A stretch of 64,000 bases of DNA. Origin: Gemmiger formicilis. Its GTDB lineage: Bacteria; Bacillota; Clostridia; Oscillospirales; Ruminococcaceae. A program made the translations under genes and the position numbers. Position 1 is the stretch's first letter. The number at the start of each line of letters is the position of its first letter. Shown here one piece after another: positions 41,353 through 48,896 of this stretch. The notes beneath the pieces are model-generated. The model ran no database searches. It was not told where the DNA came from and saw nothing but the letters and a program-made list of their open reading frames with translations. The stretch lies in assembly GCF_024462815.1 (NCBI RefSeq), contig NZ_JANGCG010000006.1, positions 1 to 64,000 of the forward strand, read 5' to 3'.

Positions 41353-42483
41353 TCAAACGTTGAAGAGGAACTCAATCACATCGCCGTCGTTGACAATGTA
41401 CTCCTTGCCCTCGGTGCGCTGCAGGCCCTTGGCCTTGACGGCGGCATAGTTGAAGTCGGCGTCCTCCAGATCCTTGTAGGCAATGACCTGCGCACGGATG
41501 AAGCCGCGCTCAAAGTCGCTGTGAATCTTACCGGCGGCCTGCGGGGCCTTGGTGCCGCGCTTGATGGTCCATGCGCGGCATTCCTTCTTGCCGTCCGTCA
41601 GGAAGCTGATGAGGCCCAGCAGCTCATAGCTGGCCTTGATGAGCTTGTCCAGACCGGTGGACTCAATGCCCATTTCCTGCAGGAACGCGATTTTTTCCTC
41701 CTGCGTGGAACCGGCAATGTCCTCCTCGGTTTTGGCGCAGATGGGGATAGCCTGCGCGTTTTCCTCCTTGGCGCGGGCGGCAACCAGCGGGTAGTAGGGG
41801 TTCTCGTCCAGACCGCCCAGTAGGTCATCTTCGCCCACATTGCAGGCGTAAATCACCGGCTTGGCGGAGAGCAGACCCAGTTCCTTGCGGGTGGCCTTCA
41901 CGGCGTCATCGCTCTCGTCAAAGGCAAAGCTGCGGGCGGGCTTGCCGCCCTCCAGCCACGCGGCAAGGTCAGCCAGCCATACGGCCTCGGCTGCGGCGAC
42001 CTTGTTGCCGGTCTTGGCGGCCTTCTGCTGGCGGCCCAGACGGTTGCTGACAACCTCCAGATCGGCCAGAATCAACTCCAGATCAATGGCGTCAATGTCG
42101 CGGATGGGGTCAACACTCTCCGGCTTGTTGACGTCCTCGACCACATGGATGATGTTGTCATCGTCAAAGCAGCGCACCACGTGGACGATGGCGTCGCACT
42201 CGCGGATGTGACCAAGGAATTTGTTGCCCAAACCCGCACCCTGGCTGGCACCCTTGACCAGACCGGCAATGTCCACAAACTCTACGATAGCAGGCGTTTT
42301 CTTGTCCGTCTGCCAGATTTCAGCCAGCTTGTCCAGCCGCGCATCAGGCACCGGCACAATGCCGGAGTTCGGCTCAATGGTGCAGAAGGGGTAGTTCGCC
42401 GCCTGCGCGTTCTGCGTGCTGGTCAGCGCATTGAATAAGGTCGATTTTCCCACGTTGGGCAGACCTACGATACCAAGTTTCAT
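41353..42483 (-). CDS. ychF: YchF/OLA1-type ribosome-binding ATPase
   Basis: A 376-residue Obg-family P-loop protein that hydrolyses ATP rather than GTP and binds the ribosome. It has G1 GLPNVGKSTLFNAL, NYPFCTIEPNSG in switch I, G3 DIAGLVKGASQGAGLGNKFL, the altered G4 (YACNVGEDD in place of NKxD, which explains ATP use), the coiled-coil arm at about 130-220 and the C-terminal TGS domain (TAWTIKRGTKAPQAAGKIHSD in part). AAGGAGTCCTGTCAAG precedes the ATG. First gene of the ychF-mtnN pair. Confidence 0.95.
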   Translation of the reverse strand: MKLGIVGLPNVGKSTLFNALTSTQNAQAANYPFCTIEPNSGIVPVPDARLDKLAEIWQTDKKTPAIVEFVDIAGLVKGASQGAGLGNKFLGHIRECDAIVHVVRCFDDDNIIHVVEDVNKPESVDPIRDIDAIDLELILADLEVVSNRLGRQQKAAKTGNKVAAAEAVWLADLAAWLEGGKPARSFAFDESDDAVKATRKELGLLSAKPVIYACNVGEDDLLGGLDENPYYPLVAARAKEENAQAIPICAKTEEDIAGSTQEEKIAFLQEMGIESTGLDKLIKASYELLGLISFLTDGKKECRAWTIKRGTKAPQAAGKIHSDFERGFIRAQVIAYKDLEDADFNYAAVKAKGLQRTEGKEYIVNDGDVIEFLFNV

Positions 42484-42721
42484 CTTGACAGGACTCCTTA
42501 CATTTTATGGCTCTGTGCCTGTTCCGGCATAATAACCCAATATAAAATCAATATACCATATTTCGTGCAGATTTTCAAGCCTGCTGCGGAGAAGCCGGGG
42601 CGGAGGGCGCCACGGCAGAAATTTTTGTGCAAACGGCGGCATCTGTTCTTTTTTTGTCCACAATTATGCGCTATAATATCTATAAATAATGCCGCCTTGC
42701 GGCGTAGGGAGGAAAAACAAG

Positions 42722-43411
42722 ATGGCAAACGAGAAGATTCTGGTCGTCGATGACGATAAAAATATCTGCGAACTGCTCCGCCTGTATCTGGTAAAGGAAG
42801 GCTACAATGTGACGATGGTTCACGACGGCGCGGCGGCGCTGACGGAGTTTGACAAGCTGCACCCGGATCTGGTGCTGCTGGACGTTATGATGCCGGTGAT
42901 GGACGGCTGGGAGGCCTGCCGCAAAATCCGCAGCAAGGACAACACCCCCATCATTATGCTGACCGCAAAGGGTGAGACCTATGACAAGGTGCTGGGCCTT
43001 GAACTGGGTGCGGATGACTACATCGTCAAGCCTTTTGACGCCAAGGAGGTCACGGCCCGCATCAAGGCCGTGCTGCGCCGTTCCTCCGCCAAGGAGGAGG
43101 AAAACAAGGGCGTATATGACTTTGACAACCTGCATCTGGATATGAACCGCTATGAGCTCAAGGTCAAGGGCAAGGTGGTCGAGGCACCGCCCAAGGAGCT
43201 GGAACTGCTGGCCTGCCTGGCCGGTCACCCCAACCGCGTTTACACCCGCGACCAGCTGCTGGACGAGGTCTGGGGCTTTGAGTATTACGGTGATTCCCGC
43301 ACGATTGACGTCCACGTCAAGCGCCTGCGTGAAAAGCTGGAAGGCGCATCCGAGCAGTGGAGCCTGAAAACCGTCTGGGGCGTGGGCTATAAGTTTGAGG
43401 TCAAGGAATGA
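42722..43411 (+). CDS. OmpR/PhoB-type response regulator
   Basis: A 229-residue two-component regulator. Receiver domain (1-120): EKILVVDDDKNICELLRLYL with the acidic pair, DLVLLDVMMPVMDGWEA with the phosphoacceptor Asp about residue 53, IIMLTAKGETYDK and the conserved Lys in YIVKPFDAKE. Winged-helix domain (about 130-227): APPKELELLACLAGHPNRVY, LLDEVWGFEYYGDSRTIDVH. The ATG at 42722 follows AGGGAGGAAAAACAAG. TATAAT at 42672-42677 is a likely -10. Its stop overlaps the kinase start by ATGA. Signal and targets unknown. Confidence 0.95.
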   Translation: MANEKILVVDDDKNICELLRLYLVKEGYNVTMVHDGAAALTEFDKLHPDLVLLDVMMPVMDGWEACRKIRSKDNTPIIMLTAKGETYDKVLGLELGADDYIVKPFDAKEVTARIKAVLRRSSAKEEENKGVYDFDNLHLDMNRYELKVKGKVVEAPPKELELLACLAGHPNRVYTRDQLLDEVWGFEYYGDSRTIDVHVKRLREKLEGASEQWSLKTVWGVGYKFEVKE

Positions 43412-44841
43412 ACCGCCGCAACACGATAAGCCGCGAATTTTTTGCCACGATTGCCGCCGTGCTGGTGCTGGGGCTCAGCGTGATGTGCGCGATACAGACG
43501 GCGCTGTCCGCGGCGTACTTCATCAGTGAGCGCAGAAGCTCGCTGACCGATGTGCTCAACGGTGCGGCAGCCCTGAGCGAGCGTTTTGCCGACGAGGGGT
43601 CCATCGTCACAAAGCCCTTACAGGGGGACGACATTCTGGAACGCGCCCACAGCGGGTACGAGCTGTTCAACACGGCGTCCGGCGCGCTGGTCTTTATCGC
43701 CGATGAAAACGGCCAGATTCTGCTGCACACGGGGGATGATGCCTTCACCGGCGAAAATGTCCCCCTTGCGTACATAGACCGGATGAACGAGGGCGATATC
43801 TTCGTCACCGGCACACTGGACGGCGTCTACAGCGCCAAATACTATACGGCCGGGCGGTGCATCACCGTGGGCGGGCAGAAAGGCTACCTGTTTGCCGCCA
43901 GCCCGATGACAGCACTGGGCGGCTATATGCGGGATATGCTGGCCATGTTCAGCATTTCGGCTGTGGTGATTCTGGTTCTGTGCAGCATCCTGTGCTGGGT
44001 GCTGGCCCGGCGCATCACCGGCCCCATTGAGGATATCAGTGAGGCAGCCCGGCGGCTGGGCAGCGGGGACTTTACGGCCCGCGCCCCGGTGGACGGCTGT
44101 GTGGAACTGGCAGATTTTGCCACCACCTTTAACAATATGGCGGCGCGGCTGCAGACCATTGACAACTCCCGCGGGCAGTTTATGGGCAACATTGCCCACG
44201 AGCTGCGCACCCCGATGACCACCATCAAGGGCTTTATTGATGGTATGCTGGACGGCACCATCCCGCCCGAGGAGACAAAGCACTACCTTGGCATTGTCTC
44301 GCAGGAGACGGGCCGATTGGCGCGGCTGGTGCAGAATATGCTGGATATCACCAAGCTGGAGGCGGGCGAGGTGCCCATCCACGCCCAGACCTACGATTTA
44401 TGGAAAACCGTCACCGATGTGGTGCTCAGCGATGAACAGCGCATTGAGGACGGCAAGATTGACATTCAGGGGCTGGGCGGGGACCCGCTTCTGATTTATG
44501 CGGACCCGGACTTTGTGCATCAGGTTGTGTACAATATTGTGGACAACGCCATCAAATTCACCCCGGCGGGCGGCACTATCAGCTTTGCTGCCGAGCGCCG
44601 CGACAATATGGTGGAGGTGCGCATCGAGAACACCGGCGCAGGCATCGCCCCCGAGGCCCTGCCCTTTGTCTTTGAGCGCTTTTATAAAGAGGATCGTTCC
44701 CGCGGTATGAACACCCGCGGCAGCGGTCTGGGGCTGCACATCTGCAAAATCCTCATCAATCTTTCCGGCGGCCAGATTCACGCCGAGAGCGAGGAAGGCA
44801 AATGGTGCCGGTTTGTATTCACCCTGCCGGTCGGACAGTGA
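43408..44841 (+). CDS. Sensor histidine kinase with HAMP domain
   Basis: A 477-residue membrane kinase, partner of the preceding regulator. Helix 1 at about 10-35, an extracellular sensor region of about 130 residues, helix 2 at about 175-200 (MFSISAVVILVLCSILCWVL), then HAMP (RRITGPIEDISEAARRLGSG). The dimerisation box is NIAHELRTPMTTIKGFIDGM with the phosphorylated His near residue 267. ATPase motifs are N box VVYNIVDNAIKFTP, G1 within NTGAGIAPEALPFVF, F box FERFYKEDRSR and G2 GSGLGLHICK. It overlaps the regulator by four bases. A terminator lies about 80 bases downstream. Confidence 0.94.
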   Translation: MNRRNTISREFFATIAAVLVLGLSVMCAIQTALSAAYFISERRSSLTDVLNGAAALSERFADEGSIVTKPLQGDDILERAHSGYELFNTASGALVFIADENGQILLHTGDDAFTGENVPLAYIDRMNEGDIFVTGTLDGVYSAKYYTAGRCITVGGQKGYLFAASPMTALGGYMRDMLAMFSISAVVILVLCSILCWVLARRITGPIEDISEAARRLGSGDFTARAPVDGCVELADFATTFNNMAARLQTIDNSRGQFMGNIAHELRTPMTTIKGFIDGMLDGTIPPEETKHYLGIVSQETGRLARLVQNMLDITKLEAGEVPIHAQTYDLWKTVTDVVLSDEQRIEDGKIDIQGLGGDPLLIYADPDFVHQVVYNIVDNAIKFTPAGGTISFAAERRDNMVEVRIENTGAGIAPEALPFVFERFYKEDRSRGMNTRGSGLGLHICKILINLSGGQIHAESEEGKWCRFVFTLPVGQ

Positions 44842-44864
44842 GAGATTACGATTTATGAAGGAAC

Positions 44865-44893
44865 GTAGGGGGCGGCGTCCCCCGACGCCCCGC
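44865..44893. repeat. Short palindromic repeat, GTAGGGG family
   Basis: GTAGGGGGCGGCGTCCCC followed by CGACGCCCC, between the kinase stop and its terminator. Confidence 0.55.
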
Positions 44894-44918
44894 AGGCAGA
44901 GCATAGCTATAAAAATAG

Positions 44919-44946
44919 GCGGACGCAGAACGCGCCCGCTTTTTTT
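44919..44946 (+). terminator. Terminator of the two-component operon
   Basis: Stem GCGGACGC / GCGCCCGC (one mismatch) followed by seven T. Confidence 0.75.
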
Positions 44947-44965
44947 GCGGGATTTTTTGAGTTTC

Positions 44966-44994
44966 TGTAAGATTTCCCCTCTCAACCCGGTCTA
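44966..44994 (+). promoter_or_regulatory. Possible ECF-type autoregulated promoter
   Basis: TGTAAG, 17 bp, GGTCTA, about 35 bases before an ECF sigma factor gene. TGTAA(C/G) at -35 and GTC at -10 are typical of promoters read by ECF factors, which often read their own operons. A sigma-A reading would need TATATT (44993-44998) with a poor -35. Confidence 0.4.
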
Positions 44995-45028
44995 TATTGT
45001 CAGAACCGCAAAAAAGGAGGAACCCTCA

Positions 45029-45583
45029 ATGAAAGACCGGGAATTGACCCGATTGCTGCAAACGCGGCCGGAGGAGGGGCTGGAGGCAGCCATGCTGGAC
45101 TATGCGCCGCTGGTCAAGGCGGTGCTGAACCGCATCCTGCCCCAGAACCCCTGCGACCGCGAGGAATGTATGGCAGATGTGTTTGTCTCGCTATGGCGCA
45201 ACGCCGCCAAGCTGGAGCAGACCGGCACGCCGCTGCGCCCATGGCTGGTTGTCACGGCGCGCAACCGTGGCATTGACTGCTACAACACCCTGCGCCGCCG
45301 CGCAGAGACCACGCTCGACGAGGGCCTTGCCGAAACGCTCGGCGAGCTGGCCGAGTTCGACCGCGCTACCGCCGACGCGGCAGACCTTGTCGGCGCGATG
45401 GTGGCCGCCATGCAGCCGCCGGACCGCGACATCTTCCTGCGCAAATATTATTTGCTGCAATCCGGCAAGGAGATTGCCGCCGCGCTGCATATGAGCGTGG
45501 AAAGCGTCAACACACGTTTAAGCCGCGGCCGTGATAAGCTGCGCCGCGAACTGACCGAGAAGGGAGTGCACACCCATGCGTAA
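45029..45583 (+). CDS. ECF-type RNA polymerase sigma factor
   Basis: A 184-residue sigma-70 family factor. Region 2 (about 30-95) includes YAPLVKAVLNRILPQN, DVFVSLWRNAAKLEQ and the RPWLVVTARNRGIDCYNTLR stretch that contacts -10 DNA. Region 4 (about 130-180) has DRDIFLRKYYLLQSGKEIAA and ALHMSVESVNTRLSRGRDKL for -35 recognition. ATG at 45029 follows AAAAAGGAGGAACCC, so the longer upstream frame is rejected. It overlaps the DUF4179 gene by eight bases, a standard sigma/anti-sigma arrangement. Targets unknown. Confidence 0.92.
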   Translation: MKDRELTRLLQTRPEEGLEAAMLDYAPLVKAVLNRILPQNPCDREECMADVFVSLWRNAAKLEQTGTPLRPWLVVTARNRGIDCYNTLRRRAETTLDEGLAETLGELAEFDRATADAADLVGAMVAAMQPPDRDIFLRKYYLLQSGKEIAAALHMSVESVNTRLSRGRDKLRRELTEKGVHTHA

Positions 45584-46745
45584 AGATTATTTTGATACCG
45601 ACCTTTTGCATACTCTGGACGAGCAGCCTCTGCCCGCCAAACCGCTGAGCGATGCGGAATTTGACCGCGTGCTGGCCGCCGCCTGTGATAAGCTGCCCAA
45701 GGCTGTGCCCGCGAAAAAGAAGCACTTCCACTGGGGACGTGCGGCGGCAGCTGCCGCGGCCTGCGCAGTGGTGGCGCTGGGCAGCGTGAACCTTGCGGTT
45801 CCCGCCGTGGCCGAGCAGCTGCCCGTGGTGGGCAGCCTGTTCAGCTGGCTGAACCGCGGCGGCCAGGATGACTACACCTCGCTGCACAGCGAGCAGCTGA
45901 ACAAATACGCCGAGACGGTGGAAGCCACTGCCGAGAGCGCCGACACGCCCTACACCCTGACGCTGGGGCAGGTGTTTAACGATGGCGACTGGCTGCGCAT
46001 CAGCCTGATGCTGACTGCTGAGGATGATAGTCTGGCCGGGTTCAACGCCATCGGCCCCAGCGAGGACGCCGCAGAAAAGGCGCTGCAGAACGGCGGCGGG
46101 CAGTACGGCACGCTGGTGCTGGATAACGGCATAGAATTGAACGGCGCTGTTTCCTTTGAAAAACGCGATGACCGCACCTTTGTGACTGGCATCAATTATG
46201 AGCTGTTCCTTGCACCCGATGATTTGGCCGGGCACACGGCTACGCTGACGCTGTCCAATCTGGTGGTCTGCAACAAAAGCATCCTAGAAACCGATGGGCA
46301 GAGCTATTGGCACTATGACTACGCAGACCAGACCCCGCTGCCCGGCAGCTATACGCTGACCTTTACCATTCCCGAGGTCAGCACCGCGGGCACCCGCACG
46401 ATGAATACGCCCGTGGAGCAGGACAGCATCACGCTGCAAAGCGTCACCGCCACGCCCGCCGCCACAAAAGTTATGCTGAGCTTTCCGCCGGAGCAGCACT
46501 GGGTGGACGTGAAGCTCTACACGGCAGACGGTACCGAGCTAAAGCATGAGCGCGGCGAGGGCGGCTGGTGGACCGACGGCAGCTGGACGGCAGACCCTTC
46601 GGATTTTGACAACCCGGACCAATGCACCAAGGCCAGCTACGACTACTTTGATGCCGTGCCCGAAAACTGCCACAGCCTGACGGTAAAGGTCTACGATTTT
46701 GACACCGATGCGGAACTGACGACCTTTACCGTGGAGCTGCCGTGA
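45576..46745 (+). CDS. DUF4179 membrane protein, likely anti-sigma partner
   Basis: A 389-residue single-pass protein: cytoplasmic N-terminus about 1-50 (LPAKPLSDAEFDRVLAAACD), membrane helix about 55-75, then the DUF4179 start (NLAVPAVAEQLPVVGSLFSWL) and an extracellular beta-rich body with ITYEL-like strands (TGINYELFLAPDDLAGHTAT). DUF4179 proteins are usually encoded right after ECF sigma genes and are thought to hold the sigma factor at the membrane; that is inferred here too. It overlaps the sigma gene by eight bases. No zinc anti-sigma motif is seen in the N-terminus. Confidence 0.85.
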   Translation: MRKDYFDTDLLHTLDEQPLPAKPLSDAEFDRVLAAACDKLPKAVPAKKKHFHWGRAAAAAAACAVVALGSVNLAVPAVAEQLPVVGSLFSWLNRGGQDDYTSLHSEQLNKYAETVEATAESADTPYTLTLGQVFNDGDWLRISLMLTAEDDSLAGFNAIGPSEDAAEKALQNGGGQYGTLVLDNGIELNGAVSFEKRDDRTFVTGINYELFLAPDDLAGHTATLTLSNLVVCNKSILETDGQSYWHYDYADQTPLPGSYTLTFTIPEVSTAGTRTMNTPVEQDSITLQSVTATPAATKVMLSFPPEQHWVDVKLYTADGTELKHERGEGGWWTDGSWTADPSDFDNPDQCTKASYDYFDAVPENCHSLTVKVYDFDTDAELTTFTVELP

Positions 46746-46765
46746 GCTTTCCCACTTGAATGGCT

Positions 46766-46853
46766 GTAGGGGCCGGGCATGCCCGGCCCGCGGCCTTCCC
46801 ATAAGTGCGATTCTGCCTTTCTGCTGCGGGCCGGACATGTCCGGCCCCTACGG
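46766..46853. repeat. Pair of GTAGGGG-family palindromes
   Basis: GTAGGGGCCGGGCATGCCCG at 46766-46785 (then GCCCG) and GGGCCGGACATGTCCGGCCC ending CTAC at 46828-46851 face each other, about 40 bases apart. The order mirrors the composite element at 10219-10308. The right-hand half is duplicated at 48717-48742. Confidence 0.65.
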
Positions 46854-47007
46854 GGTGGCAAACAGCGGCGCGGCCTGCTTACTCCACCACCTGGCACCCC
46901 GGGAAGTACCACGCCAAAATTTCCCGCCAGCTCTTGCCCTGCCCGGCCATGGCCTTGGCACCGTACTGGCTCAGCCCGACACCGTGGCCGTAGCCGCGGG
47001 TGGTGAA
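46790..47007. repeat. 218-bp direct repeat, left copy
   Basis: Identical to 48679-48896 except at three positions that I can see (an A/G in the GGACxTGTCC palindrome, a G/C near the stop codon and a C/T further in). The offset is a constant 1889 bases without gaps. It carries part of an intergenic palindrome plus the last 43 codons of a spoIID-like gene. Confidence 0.95.
46879..47007 (-). pseudogene. Broken 3' fragment of the spoIID-like gene
   Basis: On the minus strand the frame reads TTRGYGHGVGLSQYGAKAMA and on to FPGCQVVE-stop, the same as the end of the intact gene at 48768-49766, apart from G for R and Q for E. Upstream of 47007 the match stops abruptly and unrelated sequence follows, so this copy has no start or body. 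It is a by-product of the duplication that flanks the insert. Confidence 0.9.
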
Positions 47008-47068
47008 AATGTCAGAAACCGGGCAGCGGAAGTCGTAAGCGAAGAGATTATCTATAAGTAAAAACTGT

Positions 47069-47107
47069 AATCGGAGGGTAAGGCAACGAGCTTTATCCTC
47101 CGATTTT
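47069..47107 (+). terminator. Terminator at the left end of the insert
   Basis: Stem AATCGGAGGGTAAG / CTTTATCCTCCGATT (two G-U pairs) followed by TTTTC. It lies 8 bases after the stop of the apparent truncated reading frame at 47008-47061 and insulates the insert's promoter. Confidence 0.75.
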
Positions 47108-47117
47108 TCAAAACCGC

Positions 47118-47190
47118 TTGACAAATCAGAATGACAATAATATAATACATTTTGACAATAATGCTTGTCAGATAGACAAAGAAGATTGTC
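47118..47190 (+). promoter_or_regulatory. Consensus promoter with two operator dyads
   Basis: TTGACA (47118-47123), 17 bp, TATAAT (47141-47146): perfect sigma-A consensus. Downstream lie two dyads of the same type, GACAA-N6-TTGTC, at 47154-47169 and 47175-47190. Their starts are 21 bp apart, two helix turns. Single GACAA half-sites also occur at 47120 and 47133. The XRE gene begins 15 bases later; autorepression by its product is the likely use. Confidence 0.85.
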
Positions 47191-47205
47191 GGATGGAGGT
47201 GCTGT

Positions 47206-47424
47206 ATGATACTGCGAAATCGTTTGAAGGAACGCAGAGCTGCACTGAATGTCAATCAGCAGGAAATGGGACGCTTATGCGGCGTATCACGGCAAACGAT
47301 CAGCCTGATTGAACGGGGCGATTATTCGCCGTCGGTCACCCTTGCTCTGACGATTGCAAAGGTCTGCGGCGTTACGGTAGAAGAAGTCTTCTATTTACAG
47401 GAGGAAACTGAAAATGAAAAATGA
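47206..47424 (+). CDS. XRE-family transcriptional regulator
   Basis: A 72-residue Cro/C1-type helix-turn-helix protein: MILRNRLKERRAALNVNQQEMGRLCGVSRQTISLIERGDYSPSVTL in part, with recognition helix region SRQTISLIERG and the closing LALTIAKVCGVTVEEVFYLQE. It is of the compact YozG/'helix-turn-helix alone' kind that usually sits before a DUF3169/DUF2178-like membrane gene. The ATG follows GGAGGTGCTGT. It overlaps the next gene by 11 bases. The two GACAA-N6-TTGTC dyads just upstream are the probable binding sites. Confidence 0.93.
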   Translation: MILRNRLKERRAALNVNQQEMGRLCGVSRQTISLIERGDYSPSVTLALTIAKVCGVTVEEVFYLQEETENEK

Positions 47425-48205
47425 CGAAATCAAGCAGGCAAACCGAAAAGCCCTGCCCAAATTCCTGTTGTTTGCCGTTGTATGTACGCTGGTCGGCGGC
47501 GTGATCGGCTATTTTTCCGCAGACGTTGAACCGGATTCCCTGGTTCCTATGATGAAGAACGCCGGGACGTTTTTCGGCATCCGCATTACCCCGTGGCTGA
47601 TGCTGGCGCTGGCGATCCTTGTGCCGGTCGTCTGCCTTCCGCTGTACCGCAGCGCCAAAAAGCTGGCTGCCGTCTGGGACGGCGAGGACGAGGATCTCTA
47701 CAACACGATCGACCAAAAGCTGTCTGTGGTACTCTGGCTCGCAAACGCCGCCTTTATTCTCGCCTTATTTCTGATTACAGCGACCTATTCCGTGGGTATG
47801 GAAGACATTGACAACGCCAACGGCTTCGTTTTCTTCTTTATCAACATTGCAGCCTTTTTCGCCATTATGGTGGAGGCAACGGTTTTCCCGCAGAAATGCG
47901 TGGACACCACCAAGCAGTTGAACCCCGAAAAAAAGGCATCCGTGTACGATATGCAGTTTCATAAGAAATGGATGGCGGATTGCGACGAAGCCGAGAAAAT
48001 CATCATCGGCAAGTGTGCATACAAGGCATACTCTGCCACCAATATCGTCTGTGCGGTTTGCGCCACTGTGCTTGCAGTCTGTGCGCCTATCTTTAACATC
48101 GGGTTCCTGCCCTCGCTGATCGTGTGCCTGATCTGGATTGTCAACCTGTCGGTGTACTGCTGCGAGGCGCTGCGCTACTCAAAAGCTGGGAATAAAATCT
48201 CCTAA
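47414..48205 (+). CDS. DUF3169-like multi-pass membrane protein
   Basis: A 263-residue protein with about six helices (for example FLLFAVVCTLVGGVIGYF, WLMLALAILVPVVCLPLY, VVLWLANAAFILALFLI, FVFFFINIAAFFAIMVE and two near the C-terminus). The short soluble part has KKASVYDMQFHKKWMADCDE and AEKIIIGKCAYKAY, a pattern I associate with the DUF3169 family, which is normally encoded next to small XRE regulators in Firmicutes. Function unknown; a role in resistance or signalling to the regulator is guesswork. AGGAGGAAACTGAAA is the ribosome site. Confidence 0.72.
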   Translation: MKNDEIKQANRKALPKFLLFAVVCTLVGGVIGYFSADVEPDSLVPMMKNAGTFFGIRITPWLMLALAILVPVVCLPLYRSAKKLAAVWDGEDEDLYNTIDQKLSVVLWLANAAFILALFLITATYSVGMEDIDNANGFVFFFINIAAFFAIMVEATVFPQKCVDTTKQLNPEKKASVYDMQFHKKWMADCDEAEKIIIGKCAYKAYSATNIVCAVCATVLAVCAPIFNIGFLPSLIVCLIWIVNLSVYCCEALRYSKAGNKIS

Positions 48206-48230
48206 ATATAATTGTGGGAGGAATACGCAA

Positions 48231-48587
48231 ATGGACAGTCTTTATCTCATTTTGCTTGCCCTGTTCCTCCTTGTGATTATCCCACGGATAATGCAGCGAA
48301 GGAGATTGGCGGCAATCAGACATATTTTGAACCGAAAAATGCGGAACAAGGAGAACATTGAAATGAAAGAATTGGCAAAACGGTTTATCGGAGAAGAGTG
48401 CATTATTTATACGATTATTTCAAATGACGACAGCGTACAGGGATTGATAAAAGAAATTGATGACGGCGGTATGGTCATAGAGAAGAAAACAGGAGAACTG
48501 GAGATTATCAATCTGGATTTCGTCACTCGTATTCGGCAGTATCCGAGAAAGAAAAACGGGAAGAAAAAGGACATCGTATTGGACTAA
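48231..48587 (+). CDS. Small membrane-anchored protein with LSm-like domain
   Basis: A 118-residue protein. A hydrophobic N-terminal helix (about 3-22, LYLILLALFLLVIIPRIM) is followed by a basic linker and then KRFIGEECIIYTIISNDDSV...GLIKEI-DDGGMVIEKKTGELEIINLDFV, a strand pattern like a small LSm/DUF6897 barrel, ending in a lysine-rich tail. ATG 48231 is chosen because GTGGGAGGAATACGC precedes it. It may also be made as a shorter soluble form from ATG 48363. Last gene of the inserted cluster, with no clear terminator. Confidence 0.65.
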   Translation: MDSLYLILLALFLLVIIPRIMQRRRLAAIRHILNRKMRNKENIEMKELAKRFIGEECIIYTIISNDDSVQGLIKEIDDGGMVIEKKTGELEIINLDFVTRIRQYPRKKNGKKKDIVLD

Positions 48588-48678
48588 AATCAACGAACCT
48601 GCTGAAATAGCACTGTATAGCACGCGAAAAATGCGTTTCGCTGCCTGTGGGTAACGCATTCGCTGTTTGTGGGGAAGA

Positions 48679-48896
48679 GCGGCCTTCCCATAAGTGCGAT
48701 TCTGCCTTTCTGCTGCGGGCCGGACGTGTCCGGCCCCTACGGGGTGGCAAACAGCGGCGCGGCCTGCTTACTCCACCACCTCGCACCCCGGGAAGTACCA
48801 CGCCAAAATTTCCCGCCAGCTCTTGCCCTGCCTGGCCATGGCCTTGGCACCGTACTGGCTCAGCCCGACACCGTGGCCGTAGCCGCGGGTGGTGAA
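48679..48896. repeat. 218-bp direct repeat, right copy
   Basis: Matches 46790-47007 at 215 of 218 positions as read by eye. It includes the last 43 codons of the intact spoIID-like gene, its downstream spacer and the right half of a GTAGGGG-family palindrome (48717-48742). Confidence 0.95.

Larger units (their letters stand above)
47008..48678. mobile_element. 1.67-kb inserted segment flanked by 218-bp direct repeats
   Basis: This sequence lies between two near-identical direct repeats and separates a broken spoIID fragment from the whole gene. It is visibly richer in A and T than its surroundings, and its genes use AT-ending codons. It carries a promoter with operators, an XRE regulator, a DUF3169-like membrane protein and a small LSm-like protein. 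At its left end, 17 codons (NVRNRAAEVVSEEIIYK-stop, 47008-47061) plus a terminator look like the 3' tip of a gene cut off by the junction. No transposase or integrase is present, so single-crossover integration of foreign DNA carrying a 218-bp homologous stretch fits best. Confidence 0.7.

Noticed and set aside
48138..48230. An upstream start giving a 149-residue form of the small LSm-like protein
   Set aside because: The extra 31 residues overlap the end of the previous gene in another frame and have no ribosome site; GTGGGAGG before 48231 decides the start.
47008..48678. Insertion sequence or integrative element with its own recombinase
   Set aside because: No transposase, integrase or resolvase motif is present in the insert, and the 218-bp duplications are far longer than target-site duplications.
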